NCBI GenBank assembly: GCA_035686305.1
Contig: DASRZP010000026.1
Location: 1-60,345, forward strand
Source: Thermodesulfovibrionales bacterium
GTDB lineage: Bacteria; Nitrospirota; Thermodesulfovibrionia; Thermodesulfovibrionales; UBA9159
Direction of reading: 5' to 3'
Length of the DNA stretch: 60,345 bases
Below are positions 1-7,812 of the stretch, in pieces. Position numbers and translations under genes: made by a program. Under the pieces are notes generated by a model. The model saw nothing but the letters and a program-made list of their open reading frames with translations, was not told where the DNA came from and ran no database searches. How positions within the stretch are numbered: the stretch's first letter is position 1; every line of letters begins with the position of its first letter.

Positions 1-3000
1 TCTTCAACAACGGCACGGATACGCGCCTCAACTGAGCCGTCGGCATCTACGGCAATTGGGTAGTTCAGACGTACGTCTTCAAGCCTGAGATGGTCAACAG
101 GGCCAGTGCCCGAAACAAAAAATACCGCCTGCGCCATGGCCTCAAGTCCAAAGACCGCAGGCAACAGATACGTGCCTTTAAAGACATGGTCCTTCAGATA
201 GGGATCTTTGTCCAGCGTGAGCACTGCTTTCGCCTCCACTTCGACTCCCCTTTCATAGGAGAGTATCTCTTCGAGAAAGCGCCAATCCTCTGGCTTAGAG
301 ACCTGCTGTCGCTGGACCGTGTGGATCCCCTCCAGTCTGCCCGCGATGACGACCTGTTTCATCCCCGGATCATGTTCCACCATCCGCAAAAAATGCTCTA
401 CGCCTTTGTCCTTGGGTATCGCATTGATCCCCATTTTTGAGAGCACGGCGACACTTCCCATCCTCTGCCCCATGCCGACCTCATCCCAGACGCTAAATGC
501 AAGAGACATCACTTTCGTAACTTCTTTCGTGGAAGATTCATATTCCTGGAGAACCAGGTTCATGACTTCGTTGGAGAACCCATACCACCCATTGCCGGCC
601 ATTCCCGTTATACCGATGATAGATGATAACCCGACAAATAGTTTTGGCGGGTTGTCCCTGAGGACATCGCAAAGGTGAATGGCGCCGAGGAGTTTGGGGG
701 CTACTTCGTGCGCCGCTTCAATAAGAGTGACCTGTTCCGTTCTGCGAGGTCTGTTTATCGCAGCTCCGTGGATAACGCCGGTGATTCTGCCAAGGTCCTC
801 CTCTACGCGCTTCTTCAGATCCACGACTTTGGCCTTGTCGGCAATGTTGCATGCGTAGTAACGATGGGTAATCCCGCTTTCCTCATAGCGCTGTAATGCA
901 TGCTGTATCTCGTCGCTATTGTCAATGAGGACCGTGCTTCCGACAAGGGCCAATTTCACGCCCGTCTTCCTCGCGAAAGCGAGGGCGCACTCGGCAGTAA
1001 TGCCCTTGGCCCCGCCCGTGACAAGGACCACATCCTCTCCGCTCCAGTGGATTTCCCTTTCCCGGAATGACCTCGTGTCAGCGAGCTCCAATACAGGAAC
1101 TCGCCGGGTAAGATGCCTGTCGAAGGCTGCAATGCCGAGCGCCTCTCCCGAGCCGAGTTCTCCCATGATTTCCTGCAGCACCCGCAGGGAGTCTTCTGTT
1201 TTGCAAAACTCAAGGACTCGTATCCGTTCCGCGGGATTTTCGAGAGCAACGCTGCAGAGAAACGCGGTGCTCCCTTTGGATGCGATGGAACCATGCAGGT
1301 CATAGCCATGGAAGTCACCAGAGCCGAACTGCACAACGGCATACGTCGGCTTCGGTCTTTTCTCCTTCAGAGAATTGATGACCGCACCGATGCAGTGGAT
1401 TCTTTCTGCCATCCTCAAAACCCCGTCTCTTGTCAGCAGCCCTGTACTTTTTCCCTGGGGGAGCAGGAATATGAAGTTCAGTTCCTCACTGCGCGTCAGA
1501 GAACAGTCCTGAAGAGATTTGAAATTTATTGAAGTCCACGAGACTCCTTGCTGGGTCAAGATATGCCGCATTTCGCGGGAGATGCTGTCCGCGTCATCAT
1601 CCGAGACAATGAAAAAGTGCCTGTTTTCCGCAGCCCCGAATGAGCGGACCGATGTGCGTTCTCGCGCCACATAGGCAACCTTGAATTCGCGAACCCAGTG
1701 GTCTGCCGTCCCCTCAACTGAAACACCTTCAGAGCCCGACGATATGTGCGTGCGTATGGTCTCGTATATCTCCTGCAGTGAACTGTTTGCCATGGTTGTC
1801 GGATCAACTCCGTTAGCGTCATACAGTTTCACTGCCCTCGCCACAAACTGACTGGCCTTGATCGAGTCGAGATTAAGGTCGTCAAGGAGACGCTGTTCAA
1901 GGGATATCGACTGACGAGGGAATCCTGTGATTTCCGACGCAAGGGTCAACAGGCCTTCAGGGCCGCGGTCAGTAACGGTTGAGGGCACGGAAAGCTCCCC
2001 GTGGGCACCGACAGTTGGTGCAGGTGTCGGCCTTCTACCATCGTGTGGACGGTCGGGAACTCCTCTTGATTCAAGGCCCATGCGCATGGTTTCACTGCGT
2101 ATCAATTTTCGGATAAGGTCTAATTGGTCAGCGGTGAACACCTTACCTGTTTCATCCAGAACACGAGAAAGAGACCGAGCCGGCTGAATATCGATTCTGG
2201 GAGGAGAATCTGGTAGTTCTCCGTCAGGGAAGACAAGAGGTCGTTCGCATGGATTATCAATAAAAGTGCGTTCCGAGACAGGAATGAATGGTCTCACCAG
2301 TCGGCCTTCGAATAGGGGTCGCCAATGTATCTTGACCCCATGTATGAAGAGCGACGCAAGCAAGACATTCAACGCCCGGTCGTCCCCGGCGCTTGGTTCA
2401 ACAGGAAGGCACGATGTCCCATCTGTTCCCCGAATCGACTTCACTAAATGAGACAGCACATGTCCCGGACCAACCTCCACGAGAATTTCACATTCCTGCG
2501 TTATCGAGTCAACCAGCGAAATAAAATCAGCCTTTTCCTTCACCTGCCGTGCAAAGTAATCGCGGAGATTGGTCTCCGGCGTTACCTCCTTGCCATCCAT
2601 GCAACTGAATACCTTTATTCGCGGCCTCGTCAGGGTCTCCGGAATAGGTGCACAGCTGTATATGGTCTCTGCCGCCTTATTCATGAACCGTGAATGGAAG
2701 GCATTGGAAACAGCCAACCTTTTTGTTCCAATGCCGAATTGCGACGCCAGGTGCAGCGCCTTTTCGACAGCCGGTCCCTCGCCGGATATTACGGTCTGGA
2801 CGGGACTGTTGATATTCGCCACAACCGCATATCCATCAATATCCTTCAAAAGCTTCTCGGCCTGTTCACGGCCGCAGCCAAGAGTGGCCATGATCCCCGG
2901 ATTCCCGTCATGAGCAGACGTCGCCCTGCCTCTCATCGCCGCAAAGGCCAGCAATGCCTTCTCGTCAAACGCTCCGGCTGCATAGAACGCTGTCAGCTCC

Positions 3001-5426
3001 CCGAGACTATGGCCGCCGACAACTACAGGTCTGATCCCGAGACGTTCAAGATGTCTCATCCATAAGAGCGATGTCATACATATAGCCGGCTGGGCAATTT
3101 CGGAACGGGACAGCACGTTTTTCCATCCGTCAATTTGATCGCTGTTCAGAGCCCGATCAAGGGGGCGATAGACGGCTTCCCGTATTGGGCTATGAGCTGA
3201 TTCCGAGAGCCAGGCATCCACTGCATCCGCAATAGTGCGGGCCCAGGAGTACCGCCCGATAAGCGTCCGACCCATGTTCAACCGCTGGGAACCCTGGCCG
3301 GGAAAAAGGAAGCCGACGCGGCTGCCTGCCACCGAATTCCCGATCCAGATGTCCTGCTGGGCGCTCGACATGGTCTTGCCTGTTGGAATATTGTTCCCTC
3401 TGAGCATCTCAGCCACCCGCCCCAGACAGTCCAACAGACTCTCGGGAGAACCGGCAATCACGGCAACACGGAAAGGCTCGTCAGGGGAAAGATCTCCTGC
3501 CAGATGACTCGAAAGGTCGACGAGTTCACCGGTGCTGATCCCTGTTGCGAGCTTTTGAATCTCGGCCACGCGGGCGACCATCTTCTGCTGCGATCTCGCT
3601 GAGAGAACGAAGAGCTCAGTCTCCTGATAGGACGCGAGAAGCTCCCGTTCACCGGCGGAGGGTTGAAGTTGCAAGGCAGGCTCGCCGGCAGATTCAATGG
3701 TTACGTGGCAGTTGATCCCGCCGAAACCCATGCTGGAGATTCCGGCGCGCATCACCTTATCCGAGGGGAGGATCTCGCCCTGCAAGACGGGATAGAGCCT
3801 CCGGGCCTTCTCCTGGAATACCGGGTTGGGTTCCGTGCATCCCGCAAGGGGCGGGATAACACGCCTGTTTACTGCCATGACCGCCTTTATGAAGCCGCCG
3901 ATTCCCGAGGCGGCTTTGGTATGACCGATCAGGGATTTGAGCGACGTGATGCCGCAGGACCGCAGAGGTTCAGTCTCCTTGTCCCCCATGGCATAACCGA
4001 TCCCCTCGAGTTCGGCTTTATCACCGGCCCTCGTGCCGGTCCCATGGCCTTCAATGAAATCAAGGTCCCGAAGGCCGTAGCCTGCCTTGCCGTAGGCGCG
4101 GCGGATCGCAAGGGCCTGGGTCTGGGCCTTCGGCGCAGTTATGCCTCCCTTGCCGTCAGAGGATATGCCCCATCCCTGGAGCACCGCATAGATATAGTTT
4201 CCATGAGCACGGGCATTTTCGAGCCTCTTCAGGATCACAAAGCCGGCTCCCTCTCCTGGAATGAAACCGCTCGCCCGCCGGTCGTATACCTGCATATCTT
4301 CCCTGGTCAGGGCATTTGTTTTTGCGAAGCCGATCAGTTCGAACGTGTCGAGGCTGATATCGACTCCTCCCACGACGGCCACATCGAGGGTGCCGGTCGA
4401 TAGCGCGGCAGCGGCGGTTGTTACCGCAATAAGGGATGACGAGCATGCGCCATCAACGGTGTAGCCCCCGCCCCGGAGATCGAGGAAATTGCAGATTCTT
4501 CCGGCAATGGTATTGGACAGATTCCCTGCAAGCGTATCTTCCGTGATAGGGGCAAAGGCGGACTTGTAATACTTCTCCATCGTCTCGATGAGTCCTGCTG
4601 TGACATCCAGAGACAAACGCCTCTTTTCGGCGGCGAGTTTCAGGGCCTTCTTCACGTAAGGCCAACGCAATCTCATATACTGTGACCTGCTGTGTTCACC
4701 CGTCAATGTATTCCCGAGAATGACTCCTGTCCTATCACAAGGGACGTTCTTGCGGTCGTATCCGGCGTCTTCCAGAGCCTGGAGGGCGATTTCAAGTGCG
4801 AGCCAATGGACAATGTCCGAAGACTCGACGACTGATTTCGGGATGCCCCGCTTGACCCAGTCGAACTCAAACCCATCAATGACGGCGGCGCGATTCGCGT
4901 AGGTTTTATCAGGAGCAACGGGATCGGGATCAAAATATTCCGAGATGGGCAGACGCTGGTCCGGGAAGCGCCGGAATTCTCTCCTCCGGGCAAGGATATT
5001 CTCCCAGAACGATCTTATATTGGGAGCGCCCGGGTAGTAACAGGCCATGCCAATGACGGCTATAGCATCATGAGATGTCTCGTTCTTTATCTTATAGTAG
5101 GTTTCCTTGTAAAACTTCCTGAACTCCGGGGAAGGATCAGAAATCTCAAGCCGCATTTTGACGGTTGATCGATCGGATGTTTTTTGAAGTGAGACGATAT
5201 TACACTGCAGCCTCAGGGACTCTCCCCCGGGCACATAGAGTTTCACCTCGACCGCTTCTTCCTGGGAAAAGGGGACGGGAAGTTCTTTGATGCCCTGCGA
5301 CAGGATAACCTGGAGACCCTTTGCTGAAACATTGGTGACTAACGCTCTATAGGTTGCCCCCCGGAAAATGAGATCACCCTCCAGTGCGAAGGGTATCCTC
5401 TTACTGCCCCTCTTTTCCACGTCCAT
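1..5426 (-). CDS. PilZ-KS-AT-ACP-KR-DH iterative type I polyketide synthase (3' end beyond the window)
   Basis: A multidomain synthase open from 5426 to the window edge (at least 1808 codons). Residues 1-110 form a PilZ domain: R6-xxx-R10 and N32-x-S34-xx-G37 match the c-di-GMP-binding motifs. The ketosynthase (about 125-560) has Cys328 in DGACSSS and the histidines of EGHGTGT and IGHTKAASG. The acyltransferase (about 705-1010) has Ser807 in GHSLGE, plus GQGSQ and the malonyl-type NAFHS. The ACP has phosphopantetheine Ser1188 in LNLDSIK. The ketoreductase (nucleotide-binding GGAKGIT near 1472, catalytic YGFSN near 1616) is followed by a hot-dog dehydratase with H1747-xxx-G-xxxx-P. This order, and KS stretches such as GNTLTGEHSRSQ and MRLRWPYV, resemble enediyne-type PKSE and PUFA-like iterative synthases. 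A PilZ domain is not part of those families as I know them. The start may be ATG 5426 or GTG 5420; GTG has better spacing to the AAGGGGG ribosome site. The product is unknown. The C-terminus (possibly a phosphopantetheinyl transferase) is not visible. Confidence 0.93.
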   Translation of the reverse strand, partial: MDVEKRGSKRIPFALEGDLIFRGATYRALVTNVSAKGLQVILSQGIKELPVPFSQEEAVEVKLYVPGGESLRLQCNIVSLQKTSDRSTVKMRLEISDPSPEFRKFYKETYYKIKNETSHDAIAVIGMACYYPGAPNIRSFWENILARRREFRRFPDQRLPISEYFDPDPVAPDKTYANRAAVIDGFEFDWVKRGIPKSVVESSDIVHWLALEIALQALEDAGYDRKNVPCDRTGVILGNTLTGEHSRSQYMRLRWPYVKKALKLAAEKRRLSLDVTAGLIETMEKYYKSAFAPITEDTLAGNLSNTIAGRICNFLDLRGGGYTVDGACSSSLIAVTTAAAALSTGTLDVAVVGGVDISLDTFELIGFAKTNALTREDMQVYDRRASGFIPGEGAGFVILKRLENARAHGNYIYAVLQGWGISSDGKGGITAPKAQTQALAIRRAYGKAGYGLRDLDFIEGHGTGTRAGDKAELEGIGYAMGDKETEPLRSCGITSLKSLIGHTKAASGIGGFIKAVMAVNRRVIPPLAGCTEPNPVFQEKARRLYPVLQGEILPSDKVMRAGISSMGFGGINCHVTIESAGEPALQLQPSAGERELLASYQETELFVLSARSQQKMVARVAEIQKLATGISTGELVDLSSHLAGDLSPDEPFRVAVIAGSPESLLDCLGRVAEMLRGNNIPTGKTMSSAQQDIWIGNSVAGSRVGFLFPGQGSQRLNMGRTLIGRYSWARTIADAVDAWLSESAHSPIREAVYRPLDRALNSDQIDGWKNVLSRSEIAQPAICMTSLLWMRHLERLGIRPVVVGGHSLGELTAFYAAGAFDEKALLAFAAMRGRATSAHDGNPGIMATLGCGREQAEKLLKDIDGYAVVANINSPVQTVISGEGPAVEKALHLASQFGIGTKRLAVSNAFHSRFMNKAAETIYSCAPIPETLTRPRIKVFSCMDGKEVTPETNLRDYFARQVKEKADFISLVDSITQECEILVEVGPGHVLSHLVKSIRGTDGTSCLPVEPSAGDDRALNVLLASLFIHGVKIHWRPLFEGRLVRPFIPVSERTFIDNPCERPLVFPDGELPDSPPRIDIQPARSLSRVLDETGKVFTADQLDLIRKLIRSETMRMGLESRGVPDRPHDGRRPTPAPTVGAHGELSVPSTVTDRGPEGLLTLASEITGFPRQSISLEQRLLDDLNLDSIKASQFVARAVKLYDANGVDPTTMANSSLQEIYETIRTHISSGSEGVSVEGTADHWVREFKVAYVARERTSVRSFGAAENRHFFIVSDDDADSISREMRHILTQQGVSWTSINFKSLQDCSLTRSEELNFIFLLPQGKSTGLLTRDGVLRMAERIHCIGAVINSLKEKRPKPTYAVVQFGSGDFHGYDLHGSIASKGSTAFLCSVALENPAERIRVLEFCKTEDSLRVLQEIMGELGSGEALGIAAFDRHLTRRVPVLELADTRSFREREIHWSGEDVVLVTGGAKGITAECALAFARKTGVKLALVGSTVLIDNSDEIQHALQRYEESGITHRYYACNIADKAKVVDLKKRVEEDLGRITGVIHGAAINRPRRTEQVTLIEAAHEVAPKLLGAIHLCDVLRDNPPKLFVGLSSIIGITGMAGNGWYGFSNEVMNLVLQEYESSTKEVTKVMSLAFSVWDEVGMGQRMGSVAVLSKMGINAIPKDKGVEHFLRMVEHDPGMKQVVIAGRLEGIHTVQRQQVSKPEDWRFLEEILSYERGVEVEAKAVLTLDKDPYLKDHVFKGTYLLPAVFGLEAMAQAVFFVSGTGPVDHLRLEDVRLNYPIAVDADGSVEARIRAVVE

Positions 5427-6013
5427 CCCCCTTTCTCATGAGTCAAGCCAGGAAACAAGATGTCTCTTCAAAGGCCGAACGGCGTCGCAGATATCACTTT
5501 ATCGGCTCGTTCTCAAGGCCTCCGATGCCACATGATGATGTATTCCTCTCCACACGGATCAAATCCCTGGATATCGAAGATGGCGAGTGACCCGCCGAAA
5601 TTGAGGCGGTTTATCGTCGGGACTTGTCCTACGAAATTGTGAGCAAACATTAATGTCTCTTGACAACGCATAATATCGCTTGCAATAGCCAAACTATAGC
5701 ACCAAACCCTCAGAAACTTCAAGTTATTTGAAGCCTCAAGGAATGTCCCGGCTGATGAGAAAATGAGGAGTCTGATGAAAGGAGAGATTATCACTGCGTC
5801 AGACAGTGTCCATTCCGGGACCGATGACCTGCTCGTCACCGTCGGCAGTCTCATGACAGAAACGAAAAATGAGGTATCCGCAATTCAGCGCCGGGCAGGG
5901 ATGGAGATCATCAGGAAGAACGTTCCAGCCTTGTCCGATGTCATCGTGACGCTCGGCAGAAAGGCCGAGGAAGCTCTGACCAAAAGATTACTTCGGTCTT
6001 CTATGGTCTGGAG
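5427..6013. other. Intergenic region with long PKS leader and possible short ORFs
   Basis: This 587-bp stretch separates the PKS from the hydrolase. It holds the candidate PKS promoter and a leader of about 260 nt. Within the leader a minus-strand ORF at 5513-5650 (45 codons, beginning MFAHNFVGQV) has a third-position G/C bias like real genes nearby, but only a weak ribosome site. It could be a leader peptide, a gene remnant, or chance. The left part of a possible plus-strand gene (5775-6065) also falls here. No tRNA, riboswitch fold or insertion-sequence end was recognised. Confidence 0.4.
5693..5722 (-). promoter_or_regulatory. Candidate sigma-70 promoter for the PKS gene
   Basis: On the minus strand TTGAAG (5722-5717) and TATAGT (5698-5693) are separated by 18 bp. 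Transcription would start near 5686, giving a leader of about 260 nt before the PKS start at 5426. No experimental support; inferred from consensus match only. Confidence 0.4.
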
Positions 6014-6065
6014 TCAGTTGTCACCTAAACAGCGTGACAGAAAAGCCTTGAGGCCCTCAACATAA
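5775..6065 (+). CDS. Possible small hypothetical protein
   Basis: A 96-codon ORF starting MKGEIITASDS, with GAGGAG four bases before the ATG. The first 70 residues look like a plausible soluble helical protein with alternating charged and hydrophobic positions. The last 17 codons overlap, in antisense, the end of the well-supported hydrolase gene, which argues against it or implies a convergent overlap. No family recognised. It may be a chance ORF. Confidence 0.22.
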   Translation: MKGEIITASDSVHSGTDDLLVTVGSLMTETKNEVSAIQRRAGMEIIRKNVPALSDVIVTLGRKAEEALTKRLLRSSMVWSQLSPKQRDRKALRPST

Positions 6066-6850
6066 GGACCGCCGGAGAGCAAGAATCCCTCATTGTGTCC
6101 GCCGGCGATCCTGAGGAACTCCTTTGGCTCACCTGCCTGCTCAAAGAGTTTCACCCCATGATCATAGGGGACAATCTCGTCATCGGGACTATGGATGAAG
6201 AGCTTCGGTATCTTTATCCTTCCTACCTTACTGATTGACGCGTACTGATATCGCGAGATGAGCCCCACAGGCAGGTGCGGAAAGAACCTTGCTCCGAGGT
6301 CTGGGACTGACGTGAATCCCGACTCCATGATGAGCATACCTGCCTGTTTCCGCAGAGCTATCTCGGCGGCAACAGCACTTCCCAGGGAACGTCCGAAGAT
6401 GACGATCTTCTCCGGTCTTACGTGAAGGCCCTTTACAAGGTAGTCCCACCCTGCCTCTGCGTCACGGTACGTCCCTTCCTCATCGGGAGATCCCTGGCTC
6501 CTCCCATATCCCCGATAGTCGAAGATAAGAACGCCAAGGCCCAGGCCATGGAATATCCGTATTGAATCGATGCGGTGAGAGATATTCCCCGCATTCCCGT
6601 GACAAAAGAGCACGAGGCCAAGTGCGGCGTCGGCAGGTATGTACCACGCTGAAATGTCGATGCCGTCTACGGTGCGCAACGTGAGCTCCTCGTAAAAAAG
6701 CCCGATGCTCAGGGGTGTCGAGACGATCTCCCTTGAAGGGAAGTAGAGCATCGAGCCCTGCCTTGCGTAGACGTAGAGGATCAAGAGCAGATAGCCGATG
6801 ACGAGGCAGGCCGTAATCAGAATTGCGGTGTTCTTCACGTTTCGCGGCAA
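6014..6850 (-). CDS. Membrane-anchored alpha/beta hydrolase (ABHD13/BEM46-like)
   Basis: A 278-residue serine hydrolase. Residues 8-28 form one N-terminal membrane helix, so the catalytic domain is probably anchored to the inner membrane. The oxyanion-hole segment HGNAG is at 84-88, the nucleophile is Ser155 in GRSLGSA, the acid is probably Asp224 in SPDDEIVP, and the base is His252 in GGHNE. The length and the HGNAGN and DYRGYGRS motifs match the BEM46/ABHD13-like family, whose bacterial substrates are mostly unknown; an esterase or thioesterase role is possible. The start is TTG 6850, with AGGAAGG just upstream. It runs in the same direction as the PKS but about 590 bp away, so joint action is not implied. 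Confidence 0.85.
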   Translation of the reverse strand: MPRNVKNTAILITACLVIGYLLLILYVYARQGSMLYFPSREIVSTPLSIGLFYEELTLRTVDGIDISAWYIPADAALGLVLFCHGNAGNISHRIDSIRIFHGLGLGVLIFDYRGYGRSQGSPDEEGTYRDAEAGWDYLVKGLHVRPEKIVIFGRSLGSAVAAEIALRKQAGMLIMESGFTSVPDLGARFFPHLPVGLISRYQYASISKVGRIKIPKLFIHSPDDEIVPYDHGVKLFEQAGEPKEFLRIAGGHNEGFLLSGGPYVEGLKAFLSRCLGDN

Positions 6851-7000
6851 GACCTTCCTACCGTTCCCGGATATTAACCTTCCTGTTGCACAAAACTAGC
6901 TTGTTCGGGAAGGCAGGTATGGTGAGAAGCCTTGTATTGCGATACCTTTGATGGTTGCCGACTGCACGATCAATAACTTCACGAGTCGCAGATCGGGCGG

Positions 7001-7768
7001 CTACTGCGGAGAACTCGCAATCCTTGCAAGCCACAGGAACCATCCTTCAGATACATAGTCTTTCAACAACCCTGATATCGCCTCGTTCGCATGCTCGTTC
7101 AGTCTCTTCACGATGCCCGTCATCGGAGAGCGCAAGTCGTGGATAGTTCCGTCACTGGAGGTGAGCCTTGCAAAGGGCTCTCCTGCGACGAGGGCCTTCA
7201 CATCTCTCAGGTGCTCGACATAGATGAGTTGACCGCTTGCCAAGAAATGCCTGATATCCATACCGATTTCCCATATCTCTTCCTTTATGATCGGCCTCGC
7301 CCATATCCCGTCTTTATAATAAACGGTAAGCTCATCCATCTGTGTTGCATCAACAATGTAGTTCTTGAACTCGTTAATGTAAGCCTTCTTTACTATCCAT
7401 CCCCTCTTGTCAAAGACCTTCTTCACGCTGTTCAGCACAAAGTCCGGCGTAAAGGGCTTCTCGATATATTCAAAGGCCCCAAGCCTCACAGACTCCTGGG
7501 CGTCTTCCAGAGAGGGATATCCTGATATGACGACGATGTCTGCCGAGGGCTGGACGATCCTCGACTCCCTTAAGACCACAAGCCCGTTTACATCAGGGAG
7601 CCTGACATCGGTGATGACCAAGTCAAAGCTCTCATGAGAAACCTTCTTAATGGCGCTCTCACCATCTTCGACGGTAAATACGGTGTAGCCCTCCACCCCC
7701 AGTATTTTCTTGCAACTCATCCCGATAACTGGGTCGTCGTCAACAATCAGAATTCTCTGCTTCTCCAT
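7001..7768 (-). CDS. Response regulator fused to a GcvH-like domain
   Basis: A 255-residue protein. Residues 1-120 are a receiver domain with the acidic pair near residue 10, phosphoacceptor Asp54 in VITDVRLPD, and the conserved lysine in EKPF. Residues about 125-250 resemble the glycine-cleavage H protein fold: an IGMDIRHFL-type segment, then VEHLRDVKALVAGEPFARL, a DLRSPMTGIV turn, and a closing EGWFLWLARI. The lipoyl lysine of GcvH is absent; a glycine in TSSDGT takes its place, so the domain is probably not lipoylated. No DNA-binding domain is visible, so the output may be protein-protein contact. It is the last gene of the nuoE-F-G-like operon, 44 bp after it. ATG 7768 is chosen over an upstream in-frame start because GGAG sits at good spacing. 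Confidence 0.85.
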   Translation of the reverse strand: MEKQRILIVDDDPVIGMSCKKILGVEGYTVFTVEDGESAIKKVSHESFDLVITDVRLPDVNGLVVLRESRIVQPSADIVVISGYPSLEDAQESVRLGAFEYIEKPFTPDFVLNSVKKVFDKRGWIVKKAYINEFKNYIVDATQMDELTVYYKDGIWARPIIKEEIWEIGMDIRHFLASGQLIYVEHLRDVKALVAGEPFARLTSSDGTIHDLRSPMTGIVKRLNEHANEAISGLLKDYVSEGWFLWLARIASSPQ

Positions 7769-7812
7769 ACCTTCTCCCCAGCGAGGCACTCGCCCGGCTT
7801 GTTCGGATATTA

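Noticed and set aside
90-5160. Many plus-strand ORFs of 60-246 codons across the first 5 kb
   Set aside because: They lie antisense to the continuous, motif-rich PKS frame on the minus strand, and none resembles a known protein.
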